Assembly (NCBI RefSeq): GCF_001949145.1
Contig: NW_019091434.1
Location: forward strand, 1 to 62,768
Origin: Acanthaster planci
Lineage: Eukaryota > Echinodermata > Asteroidea > Valvatida > Acanthasteridae
Direction: 5' to 3'
Length of the DNA stretch: 62,768 bases
Shown: positions 13,146 through 25,200 of the stretch, in pieces
Layout of the letters: the number at the start of each line of letters is the position of its first letter
Numbering within the stretch: the stretch's first letter is position 1
Notes under the pieces: generated by a model
Databases searched by the model: none
Told to the model about the DNA's origin: nothing
The model's input: only the letters and a program-made list of their open reading frames with translations
Program-made: the position numbers and the translations under genes

Positions 13146-13223
13146 CTTCAGGATTGGTGTGCACATTCCGTTTCCTGCTTTCACCTGTCCGTGGTTCATC
13201 CAATACCAGCTCCTGGGGGTCAG
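13146..13223 (-). CDS. EGF-A probable linker exon after the last EGF
   Basis: 78 bp with a strong acceptor (TTCCTTTTTGCAG), donor G/GTACAT and phase 1 at both ends, like the EGF exons. It encodes 26 hydrophilic residues without cysteine, including the basic run SRKR. It could be a juxtamembrane or C-terminal linker. No following exon was found, so it could also be a chance open stretch. Confidence 0.5.
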
Positions 13224-16200
13224 CTGCAAAAAGGAATTACAGCACATCGAGTAGAGTGTTCACGGTAATTTTAAAATCTAGGCAACTATTGAGAGAGGGG
13301 AATCCCACCACCTCTCCCAACCTCAGCTGTCCTATGGCCAATCTCTTGAAATTAAGGTAAGCATTGAAAAACCTCCATTTTGAGCTCTGGGAAGTTTAGA
13401 TTAAATCAGTCAAGCTGTTTTTGTTGTCTGTTTTTGTCCCGCAAAAAATGGAAATAATGGAGAGATATCTGATGTTCATGTATTGATGGCCTCATAGTTA
13501 CAAGAGAATATCTCTGAAGGCTCGCCATGACCACAAAAAAACGCAGTGTAACAATATCCGACATTCTGGTGTGTGGTTCCTAGTGTTTTGAATCCTACAT
13601 ACCTTGCTCACAGTTAATGCCGCTGAACCCATCGCTACACACGCAGAGTGTTGACGACCCCATCTCCATGCACGTTGCTCCGTTCAGGCATATGCCATTG
13701 TCACACGGAGAAACCAGAGCCAAGTTAGCTATGAAAATGGGAAAGGATGGAATCCTCGTTTGAAAAGAGTCATTTCAGGAAGTCACATGTTCAACTTCAA
13801 CAAGTAGTGATGGGCAATTACCTTACAGATTCTGACATTTCATTGGTTGCCAAATGCTTCAATCATTGCCCTGATTGGCCCACATATTTTGCTCAGATGT
13901 GGGACACGCAGTTCTCATGCGTGGACCACTACATGCTTACTTGACATGTCAAAGATGGATTACCCCTTGCAAGGCGTTGCTCCGATGCACAGTAAAGTGT
14001 GTTTGCCCAGCCTCATTGTACCTATTATGGTCTATACACTCACCATTTTCACATTTTGGACCCAGGAAGAGGGGAGGGCATTGGCAAACGGCTCTTGAGT
14101 TGACCTGTGTACACGTCCCTCCATTCAGGCACGGGTTGACACTTGCATGACATGGGTCCACTGTTGCATGAAAGAAAACAATCTTCAAAGACCTTTGCTT
14201 CTTTGGTCTTCACTGTGAAGAAATCCATAACTTTGGTAACTTTTGCTGGCGCACTCAATCGGTGTCTTTGTTGGTTGGTTCAGTTTGGGTCGTCCAGCGA
14301 GGCTGCCTAGAAGATCTTGGCATTTGCGCACAATAAGATATAGGTGTGTAGGAAATGGAGGCAGCCATCAGCCAATTGCTTTCATAGACATTCAAATGAA
14401 CGGCTTGTCGCACTACCTCCCCTTGCCTCATCACTCACCAGGATTCCCACAGTCGATGCCGCTGAAGTCAATGGTGCAAATACACGTTGCCGTTCCATTC
14501 ACCTCAATGCAAGTCGCCCCGTTCAGACAGGGGTCGACGCTAGGATGGCAAACAGGTGCTGCAAGAAAAAACGGCACGTTACATGTAACCTTGGACAAAT
14601 TGCGCGACGGAAAAAAAAAAGTTGCACACTTTGCAAACGGCACTAACAACGTGCTCATTTGTCATCCTCTGCGCATGAGTAAAACAGGTGTTTGCAGCGA
14701 GACTATCAGAATTCCCATTCATTAATACCGAAGAGAGTTTAGCCATTCCTTCTGATCACTGGCCCATGCGGTTGCTCTTTGGTTTAAACGGTTGATAAAA
14801 TAATGTCTGGCTGTGTGCCAACTTCACACAATACGTAGGCACCACGCCAGCGCCAATCTCCAAATGAGGAGATTGCTTACGACTACTCGCCAAAAGGATT
14901 ACATACACTGCATAGCCAGAGGGATGTTTGAAATAATGCTACTCAAGCATATATTTATTCCCATTAAGCATCTTTTGAGTAGCCGCAAAGTTTCAGAAGA
15001 AAGTATGCGAGCCCCAAAAGTGACAGATATGGATACTGTTATAAAATACGATTGCACAGCTACCGAGAATATCTGTTAAGTTATGTCCTTGAGTAACGTG
15101 TGATTCTGAACTGAATGTAATGGTTCAATCATGCTTAGTTCGTCGTTAGTTCGTCAAGCCAGCTGGAATTCAATTTTACCTATTTCGCAATGTTGTCCGG
15201 AGAACCCGTTCATACACGTACATACTGCTTGGATGTTGGGGAAGCAGTTGGCACCATTCAAGCAGGGATTGATGCCTTCAGCACATGGATTCACTGAGGA
15301 CAGAAACAGATGTGACATTCTGAATATTTGAAAGAAAGGATGCTGAATTATTTATTCAGAAAAGAAAACCCTGTAAAGAGATGACTGAGCCAAACTTGAT
15401 GTAGCTGCTTATCATAAAAGTAAAGAATCTTCACTAACTGAAACCCAATAACAGCAGTTATCAAACTTAATGAGTCTGCAAGGAAACTTACGGTAATACA
15501 TTAGGGTTCCCATTCCTACCAACAAAACAAACATTCCCCGCCAACATGGCTCTTTTCAACCGATGAGGGGGTGCTTCTGCTCAGGGCAGATATGGCAATC
15601 ATCACCAGCCTTGATTCATTTCTACAGAAGTTGGAAATATCGGGCTACCTCTTGAGCAGTTGATGCCAATGAAACCCTCAGTGCATCGGCAGACGGGTAT
15701 GGAGCCCATCTCCATGCACGTTGCTCCATTCAGGCATGGGTTGACACTGTCATGGCATGCAGTCACTGTGCATCAGGGGGAAAAAAAAGCACGCTCTTCA
15801 TAGGAGCTGCACACAAAAGAGGCCCAGATGTGAGGACAGTTTTGTGAGCTAGGTGAGGGGCCAGCTATATTTGGATTAATCAATACATATATGCACACTG
15901 TCATCCAAATCAGACATCTTTAAAGAGAACGTGATGGCGATGGTAATTCATAATACAATGTGGCACTGGGTTGTTCACAGTATGAGGCCACTTTCCAACG
16001 TCAAGGTCAACTTCTTTCACACATGTCCAGCAGTTATAATCTGCTCTTTTGTTTTACACAGAACCAAACAGAAATAGAAGTGTTCTGCACATTGTACAAC
16101 AAATAGTCCACACTGAAAGGCGCAACTCCAGATAAAAGCGATGCTCTTTTAACATAGGCCCTAATGATGATGCATTCAATGTGACAAATGACTCGTTAGT

Positions 16201-19200
16201 AATTGTGATGGCTGCTTAACTTTATTGCTGTTCTTCAATTTGTCGCTGCTTTGTGTTTAATTCTGCCTCATTCACAATTAGTTAATTGTTGTAGGGTTTT
16301 CATGAGTCCAACATGAATGCACATCTTCAAATGTTTTTCCACATTTAAGGCTTTTTAATGCTTCAGGCAAATGTAAAGGCAAAGCAAACTTAACCACTTC
16401 CCGCCGGGGTGCCCGGTTTACTGGGCTGCAGGCCTGGGCTGAATACTAGGGCGTCAATGAAGATTGCCTGACAGATTAGAGTAGCTACCAGAGAGTCATT
16501 CGTTTGGGTGTAGACGTCCAGTAAAAGAATACATGAATTTTTGAAGAATTTTGAAAACGAAAATTCTCGAAAAGGTCCCGCCATCTCATCCCGCTCAAGA
16601 GAAATCCACCCGGCAGGAAGTATTAACCTCACTAGAAGTATGGTTAATCATTTGCAAATTCGCCGATATAATATGATCTGAAATCACAATACCACATTTG
16701 TGTTCACTTTCACACTGAGTACAAACTGAACCTTAGGCCGTTAAATGAAAACAATACATTGTGCACCATTTATACATATGGCATTCAATGAGTGGAGTGC
16801 AGGCGTAACTCACCGTTCTCACAGTTTACACCTTGGAAACCATCAGCACACTGACAAACAGCCGACGAGTTAACATCCATGCATGTGGCTCCGTTCAGAC
16901 ATGGGCTGAGGCTGGCGTGACACACCCCATCTAAAATTCCAAAAGAAAACGCTCATTGACTCAAAGTGGCAACTGTCCAATCAGCTTGACTGGAATTGAG
17001 GATCTAGGTGATGGCACATCTACACCTGGTGTTCTTTTTTGTTGATTGTGACAGACAAACCTTTTTGACAATTTTTGTGCAAAGAAAGATATCCCGAGTA
17101 CTGCATTTTTTAAGTGTAATATACAAGTACGTATGTTGTCATTCCAGAAATGTTGGGTACATGTACGTGTAGTTTTTATTCCGTGCTGCTAAAACAAACC
17201 AAACCAAATTGCCTATTGTGCTCGCAAATGGGTCCAACAAATCCATCAGAGCACAAGCACACAGCTAAGGAAGCTACCTCCATACAGGTGGCTTCGTTGA
17301 GGCATGGGGGCACAGCTCTACCGATTAAGGCTAACCATTATTTTACACAAATCCTTACAATGTTCGCACTCTTGTCTGCTTGAGCTGTTGACACAGGCAC
17401 ATACTGCCGTGATACCGTCAAGAGAGAAGCAACTACTGTCGTTTGTGCATGGATTGACTGCATCAGCACATGGATGAACTGTGCAAAGTAAAAGCAGTAA
17501 GAACTTGTTAGGCCTACTGTGAATTCTCCTGTATGCTTCAACAATTTTAACTCACTGACTGGCCCCTACTGAGGCAAAACTGAGTCCCACATGAACTCGC
17601 ATTGAAGGCCAAGTGCCGATATTAATGGGCTCCATCTGCCCCAAGTTGAAGTGCACATTTTATGTCAAAGAAGCGACAGGTTATTGGGAAGGTTTCCAGG
17701 CAGGAGCATATGCATACGCCTAGTCCACATGGGAAGACCATATACATTCAAACAAAAATCGGTCATGCAGGCTCAGCGCGTCCCATGCTGAAAAACGCAG
17801 GCCTGGGCGCTCACATGGTGATTTCCAAAGACCTGTCGTGCTTGGTAAACCAAGTCCTCTCTCGTTCTCTACTTGGAGCAGAAATTGCAACCGTACGTGA
17901 TCCACAAGTCATGGACAACTTAAATAATTTGAGAAGACCTTCATGCAAATTTCAGTGTGTGTGAGTTNNNNNNNNNNNNNNNNNNNNNNNNNNNNNNNNN
18001 NNNNNNNNNNNNNNNNNNNNNNNNNNNNNNNNNNNNNNNNNNNNNNNNNNNNNNNNNNNNNNNNNNNNNNNNNNNNNNNNNNNNNNNNNNNNNNNNNNNN
18101 NNNNNNNNNNNNNNNNNNNNNNNNNNNNNNNNNNNNNNNNNNNNNNNNNNNNNNNNNNNNNNNNNNNNNNNNNNNNNNNNNNNNNNNNNNNNNNNNNNNN
18201 NNNNNNNNNNNNNNNNNNNNNNNNNNNNNNNNNNNNNNNNNNNNNNNNNNNNNNNNNNNNNNNNNNNNNNNNNNNNNNNNNNNNNNNNNNNNNNNNNNNN
18301 NNNNNNNNNNNNNNNNNNNNNNNNNNNNNNNNNNNNNNNNNNNNNNNNNNNNNNNNNNNNNNNNNNNNNNNNNNNNNNNNNNNNNNNNNNNNNNNNNNNN
18401 NNNNNNNNNNNNNNNNNNNNNNNNGAGGGTCCCCGATTGACAACTCTGTAAAAAACATATGGGTGGTCTTCTAAAAAAGTTTAAGTACAAACAAAAGAGG
18501 AAAAGTAGGGGGTCCCCAGTTGAAGGCAAATACACACTTGTGTGTGTGTGGGGTGGTGGTCTTTGATACTGCTGAAAATCCAACCCCACCTTCGTTCAAT
18601 GATCACTATTGCGAGTTTGTTTCTCAGCATCAGGTCGTCGGCAGGTGACACTGTAAACCTTCCCAGTTATAAACCAACCTCGTTCACAGTGATCTCCAAC
18701 AAAGCCTGCAGCACAGATGCAGACTGCGGCCGAATCGTGCTCAACACAGACTGCTCCGTTGATACACGGATTGACAGTGTCATGACACGGGGGAACTGTT
18801 ATGAAACAGTGAAACACACACAGCGCAATTCAAAGAAACATAATGTGCAGCAAATCAGTAATTACAAATCTATGACAGCAACCAGTTACTAAATGTGCAC
18901 AATGAATTTTCCACGCAATGAAACTGTAACTCACACATAACGTGGGGTGGTCCAGAGTGTTTGGAATTTATTGCACTATTACAGGTAAAAGAACTTTTTT
19001 TCTGTAATTTTCACTGTAATCCCAACGAACTTGTTGGCGATTTATCCCAACGTGACAATGGCAAATCTTACAACGTGACAATGGCAAATCTTAATGTTTG
19101 CAACTGCAGTTGGAATACTCACCTGGCTGCGATAAGCGGCCTTACCTGTTTCGCACCGTTCACCGGCGTACCCATTCACACATGAACACACTGCCATGAC

Positions 19201-22200
19201 ATCGCTCACAGAGAAACAGCGGGCACCGTTCAAGCAGGGATTAACTCCTGCCGAACAAGGGTGAGCTGGAGAAGCGATAAGAATCAAATGTATTGCCAAG
19301 ACCAAGTTAACTGACTTTGGCCAGGAGTACCAAACAAATTTATAGGAAAACGCCCGTAGCCACAAAGCAGTGGCTTCCCATAGGTGTGCATGTTATCCAC
19401 AGCCATAGCTGTAACTATTTTAATGTGGCTTTATTCTATATCTCAACTAACTCCTTTCATGGACCTCTTGTTTGAGGCAAGTTGGAACTTATTTTTAAGC
19501 CTAGGCTACATCTCCTTTAGAGGGTTTTGGTTTCCAACTTCCCAGACTTTATCGAATACAAATCATTCTGTTTCACAGTGAAGAAGCTCAAACCACAAAC
19601 TTTGGGAAACTGGCCTCAGTGCACCGTGACAGCACTGTGCATGGTTTGCATTAATTATACAATGCATGACCTCTAAAAAGAGAATTTTGAAAAATATATC
19701 TTTTAATTGTTTTGAATATTTTTAATCTCATTGAGTATAAACAGAGCAAAACAGTTAAGGAGTGTGGAATACTCTTGTTATTTATAGTATTAATTATAAT
19801 AAGGTTCTTAATAATAATATTGTGAAACATTCTAGAGTTGTGCCCTTCTATGTAGTCAAGAACAGTGTCAAAGTTTAGTTCCAATTCATGGAGTGGTTGT
19901 CATTTTGTCCACAATTCACTGGGTTTCTAGCCGTTGTCCATTGAACAATACCTCTTGCACAGTTATCTCCAACATAATCCTCGGTGCAGATGCATCTAGC
20001 ACATCCAGTGTTGTCTGATACGCAGGTGGCGCCATTCAGGCAGGGATTAACAAACTCATTGCAAGGAGCCACTGAAAACCGATAAAAATACCTCAGTGAA
20101 GAATCACTTCTTCCTCGTGGGCCAATTACTCCCGACGGTGAAACAGTGCCGGCCTGCAAGGACTGATGCCACAATGCAAAGTCCCAGCCACTGTGCACAA
20201 GGGCACGTATTCTTCTCCAATGCCATACTGTACATGTCTCATCTGCGCATATCATACGCGCGTGCACGCATGTTTGACTTTTGTGCACGCATGTCAGACA
20301 TAAATCACAGCAACAGCCCAGTAATAAGTCAAGAGTGTATGCTATATACTCATGTAAACTTTGATGACGCGGCCTGTTAGGCATTTAACAACAGGCAAAT
20401 TACACATTTTGCCAGCCATGGGACGAGCGATGCAAAAAGTGAATCCAAAATATTCAAAAAGCCAACAGCATGAATCCTTTCAACTACACTTTAAAGGCAA
20501 AGGCTGTCATTAACCACTTCCTGCCGGGGAGCCTGGTTTCGGGCACCGGGGGTTTATACGCATGGCTGGGGTCTCCGAAATCAGACAAAGGGAACTGGGC
20601 CTTGTAACAAAAGACCAGGCTGCTGGGCATTACCAACATTTTTTCTCTCTCAATAGTGGAGATGATAATCCAGCCTTGTTTTGAAACAGTATACCACGGT
20701 TTAGTGCGAGTGGATTACCACCGGGGACAAAAGCGCTTGACCACCGGGGACAAAAGCGCTTGACCACCGTGGTGATGAGGCACACAGCACTGCTGCATGC
20801 TAATCTGGCCCCNCCTGGTACGTCAATAGATTTTGTCTGTCAGACTAGAGTGGCCACCAGACAGTAATTTGAGTGGGTGTAAACATCCATTAATTGAAAT
20901 GATGATTGTTTGAAGAATTTTGAAAACTGAAAATCTTGAAAAAGTCCCTATCATGTGCACTGCATTTTTCAAACCACCCGGAAGCAAGTGGTTAAAACAG
21001 CACCAAGGCTTACTGAAATCACAGTACGCTCCAGTGAAGTCATCTAAGCATGCACACTTTGCTGTCATGCCGTCGCTGGTGAAGCAAGTGCCACTGTTCA
21101 AGCATGGATTGACTCCCTCAGAACAGGGATGAACTGCATGCAGAGACAAAAACCTGGATCAAAATGACACCTTAACCCGAGAAAGTGAAGTTGATATCTG
21201 CAAACTAAGCATAGCACCCAATGTTTTTTCTTGTGGCACGAAAATCACTGTTAAATGTTTAGGGTGTGAAAAACCCTTTACAGAAAGAAAAACCAGATTA
21301 GAAATGACTCAAAAGTCAGTCAAATAAAGAAATTGCCCGAAGGCCGGTTCATAGTTGACACAAAAGCAAAGATAAACATGATTTTTGTGAAGTCGGATAA
21401 AAAATATTCACACTAGTGAGGGAAATCACGTGTCAACTCCAGCAAACTTTGCTGCTTAATATTCCATGATATCGCATTTGCCTTGCTCCTGCCTGAAGCC
21501 TCGAGTCACCCTGAAGTGGGATTTGAACCAGTGCACCAGTGAGACACTGTATTGGGTGTGCATCAAGGGATGAGACTAGGCATGAGGAGTACGCACAGAA
21601 CAACCAGTAGTGACAATGACAATTGAATACTGTCACTTTTAAGGGCTTATAGTAGCAAAGGAGTTTTCTCACCAAGGAGCAAAACCTGATTGACTAACAT
21701 TTCAGAGTGTCTGAATATGAAACACTGCATTCCAGATAAAATTCTTAGAAAGCGCAACCCTGTTTGCCCACAAAGCCATCCAACCCCAATAATGTGTGAG
21801 ATTTCAGAAAGAAACTTTATTATACACCTTCCAAGATTATAAAAAAAAAAGAAAAAATCTGAAGAGGAGACGACAGGTCTCGCTCCGGCCCAAACCTCTC
21901 TGACAGTTATCCCCGATGAAGCCTTCCGCACAGATGCAGACTACTGATGAATTGTCCTCTGTGCACGTTGCTCCGTTCAGGCACGGGTTGACGCTGTCTC
22001 GACACAGAGAAACTGCAAGGGAAATAAATCAAGTCACAGCTGTGGAAGATTGCTTCAGAAAAGGGCAGCAAAGTTGGAGATTTCAGACTGGATTGACTGA
22101 TGGGGCAACATGGTCACACGATCACGCTGATTGGCCGATCTCGCTTGATATTTTTACCTTACCTCTCCCAACCTTTAAATTTCACACAAACTGCTCAACA

Positions 22201-25200
22201 TGTTTTTTTGAGTTAAGTGACCAAAAACAAGGGAGGTCCTTACAACGGACAGAAAATGAAGTTGCTAAAAAGTACGGACAAAGGATAATCGGGCGGTCCT
22301 GGTTTGCTTCTCCATCTTGCTGACCTTGGCATTTCTCTCTTCTGGCGAACAAATGAGGAAAAAGCAGCTTTGGCTAAAAAATATATGGCGCTACTTTTCA
22401 TGTAGCCTGTGCAGTGGACAAAAATAACCTGTAACGTTTGCCACTGATGCTTTCTCACAGAGGGAAAAGTTAATGTGTCTGAAATACAGGCCATGTGAAA
22501 AAAACAGCCTTTGTGATAGCCTGAGAAACCAGCAACAAAATGATTCCAAACTGACGCAAGTTGCCTACCTCTTTCACAGTGAATTCCTAACAGGCCGTCG
22601 GGGCAAACGCACATGGCCGTCTCGCCGTCAGCGGAGAAGCACTCACCGTTATTCATGCAAGGATTAACGCTGGCGGCGCACGGATGAGCTGCAAAATTAA
22701 TGAGGAGAAAATCACTAGAGCTGTGCAGATTTAAGTTTGGATGAATCTTGGATAAAGCGTAAATGGCATTAAGAGAAAACATATGCAAAGTCTGTGAAGT
22801 TTGGCATAGAAAAAGTAACAGAAGCTCAAAACAAAATGCACGTTTTTACAAAATTTTCTGAAGGTCAGCAATACAAAAGCCATTTTCTTTTCAAAATTTC
22901 CATTTCCAAAGTATTAATTTGGAGGGACTTTTTGTAATCTTTGGTTTTCTCCAGCCCAAATAATCCGTGTACCTACTCCCACAACAAGAAAAATGAACTG
23001 CTTTTTTTTAAAAAACCCATCCACGCAACTTGAAGTTTTCTCTCATATAGTTTAAAGATGAAGGAGGTCGTGCATTTCAAAACCAAATCTAAACAACAGG
23101 ATTCAATTTTACAGGAGTACAATACCTCTGCTGCAGTTAGCTCCAGCAAAGCCCTCAGCACAGACACAGAATGCTGCTGAATTATCTACGATGCACGACG
23201 CACCGTTAAGACACGGGTTTACACTCTCGTGGCATGGGGAAGCTGTGAATGAAATCATACAAATGCTGTCAGCCATAAAGGGCATTTCCGCTAGACCACA
23301 CCTTCTAAAAATTGTTGAGCGGGCCTGTGAAGAGCATGACTGTTTACCTGTTTCACAGTGTGCCCCTGTGAAGCCATCAATGCACGTGCATGTGGCATTG
23401 ACCCGGTCAGTCAAGAGGCAGATGCCACCATTCACACAAGGGTCGACCCCGGTGGAGCACGGGTGAACTGAAAAACGAAACGAGAGAAGACACGCTTAAC
23501 CTTTTACATGTTTATCCAAAAGCAAGTCACAACAGGCTTTTAGCAAAGATATTACTGCTTTCTTGGCCTTGTTACTCGCTTTAATATGAGGAGTGAAGTG
23601 TATACCTCTCTCACAATTGTCGCCGACAAAGCCCTCCGCACAGACGCAGACTGCGGTTGCATTCTCTTCTATGCACAACGCACCATTCATGCATGGGTTG
23701 ACGCTCTCATGGCATGGAGGTACTGTAAGATCACAGTAAACAACTCTACAAATTTAAAAATCTAAAACGTTTTAGCATGCAAACCCAAGTGGGAGTTCCA
23801 GTTTGGAAACATTGCACCTGTCGAGAAGAGTGTCCCATTGGGTCTGCAGGCGCTGTAATCTATGAGGGTGATGTTTAGAAATAGGTACGGGAGGGCACCT
23901 GTAGTGTAAATGCTCACGGATCAAAATTTTATAAAATTCGGAAATATAAATTGCACCTGTACACTGTTTACAAAAGCAACAGAGATTTTTGCCGACTGAA
24001 TGTCATGAGGTAATCGATTGTGACAAAGTGCACTCAGGACTGAGAACTTGCAGCAACAAGAATCAATAAATACATGTATGCCCTTTGTTTCTCTGAAGTC
24101 TTTTCCTCAGACGAGAGCACAGGGGCACCTTTGCTTGAGATTCTGAAACCCAGAATTGGTTAAAATCCCTCAAGGCTTGGAAACAGCCAAGAAAAGAAGA
24201 GCCAAATTTCCATAAACACTACAAGGACACATGAAGATGTACCTTCGGGATATCATTGGGAAAAATCTTATTGCACAGAAATAAAAATGTGAATTTTTAA
24301 AAGTCACTGAAATACATTAATCTGCCGCACAGATCCTCAACACCGCTTGACAAATTTACAGAGCAAACCATCTCCAGAAAAGGGGAAATATTTACTGGAG
24401 AAAACTGAACCTACCTATTTCACAATACTGCCCAGCAATGCCTTCCAAACATGAGCATTTGGCTTCAATAAGATCTTTGGAGAAGCATTTTCCACCATTC
24501 AAACAAGGGTTCACTGCATCAGCACAGGGGTGAACTTAAAAAAGCAAAGGCAACAAAAATGTTGAATTTAAAACAAGTGTTTAGGCCACTAACTGTCACA
24601 TATATATTGAAAAGTCAGTTTGAAGCATCTCACTCTGAGGACGTTTGATTCGTAAGACCCTGCAACGTTTCATTCTTTAGAGTCAGTTTAGATAACTCTG
24701 CTTTACAAGAGGTGATCACTGAAGACTGTCCAAATTAATGGGACAGTGCTGACTGATTGACAAACAAGACGTTATAATGAGTCTTCACGAGTAACATTAC
24801 ACAGGCCATTCATATTTTCTCTTTTTCAGAAGCTTGTGCAAAGAAAGGATGATGGGTAGAACTGACCTTTTTCCAAGATTAGGCCTCTTACAAAAAATAG
24901 TTAAGCATCAGTTGTATTTGCACAAAACGAGGAGGTAGGAGGGTTTTCAGACTCGTGCACAGAATTGCACATGACATTGTGTGTATGTACTCAGGTCACA
25001 TGTTGTGCATTCATGAAGTTGTGTGGGTGTTGTAGAAACTACGAGGGAAAGCTAAGGATATCAGAAAAGACAATTTTTTTAAAAAAATCATGCGGCAGGA
25101 TTTTTGAAATGGGCACTGGTGCTAATTATTGCTTAAAACTAAATTTCTTTGGTGGCCTTGGGAATACAGGCTTTAAACCCCTTCCTTTCTGGCATGTGCT

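Noticed and set aside
17909-18589. Long open frames spanning the N gap
   Set aside because: They exist only because N codons were read through.
19048-19093. CRISPR-like or satellite array
   Set aside because: Only two adjacent units without spacers, in an animal intron; a simple duplication.
21519-21529. Minus-strand B-box (GGTTCAAATCC) as a tRNA or SINE
   Set aside because: No A box at the right distance and no cloverleaf. A single 11-bp match occurs by chance.
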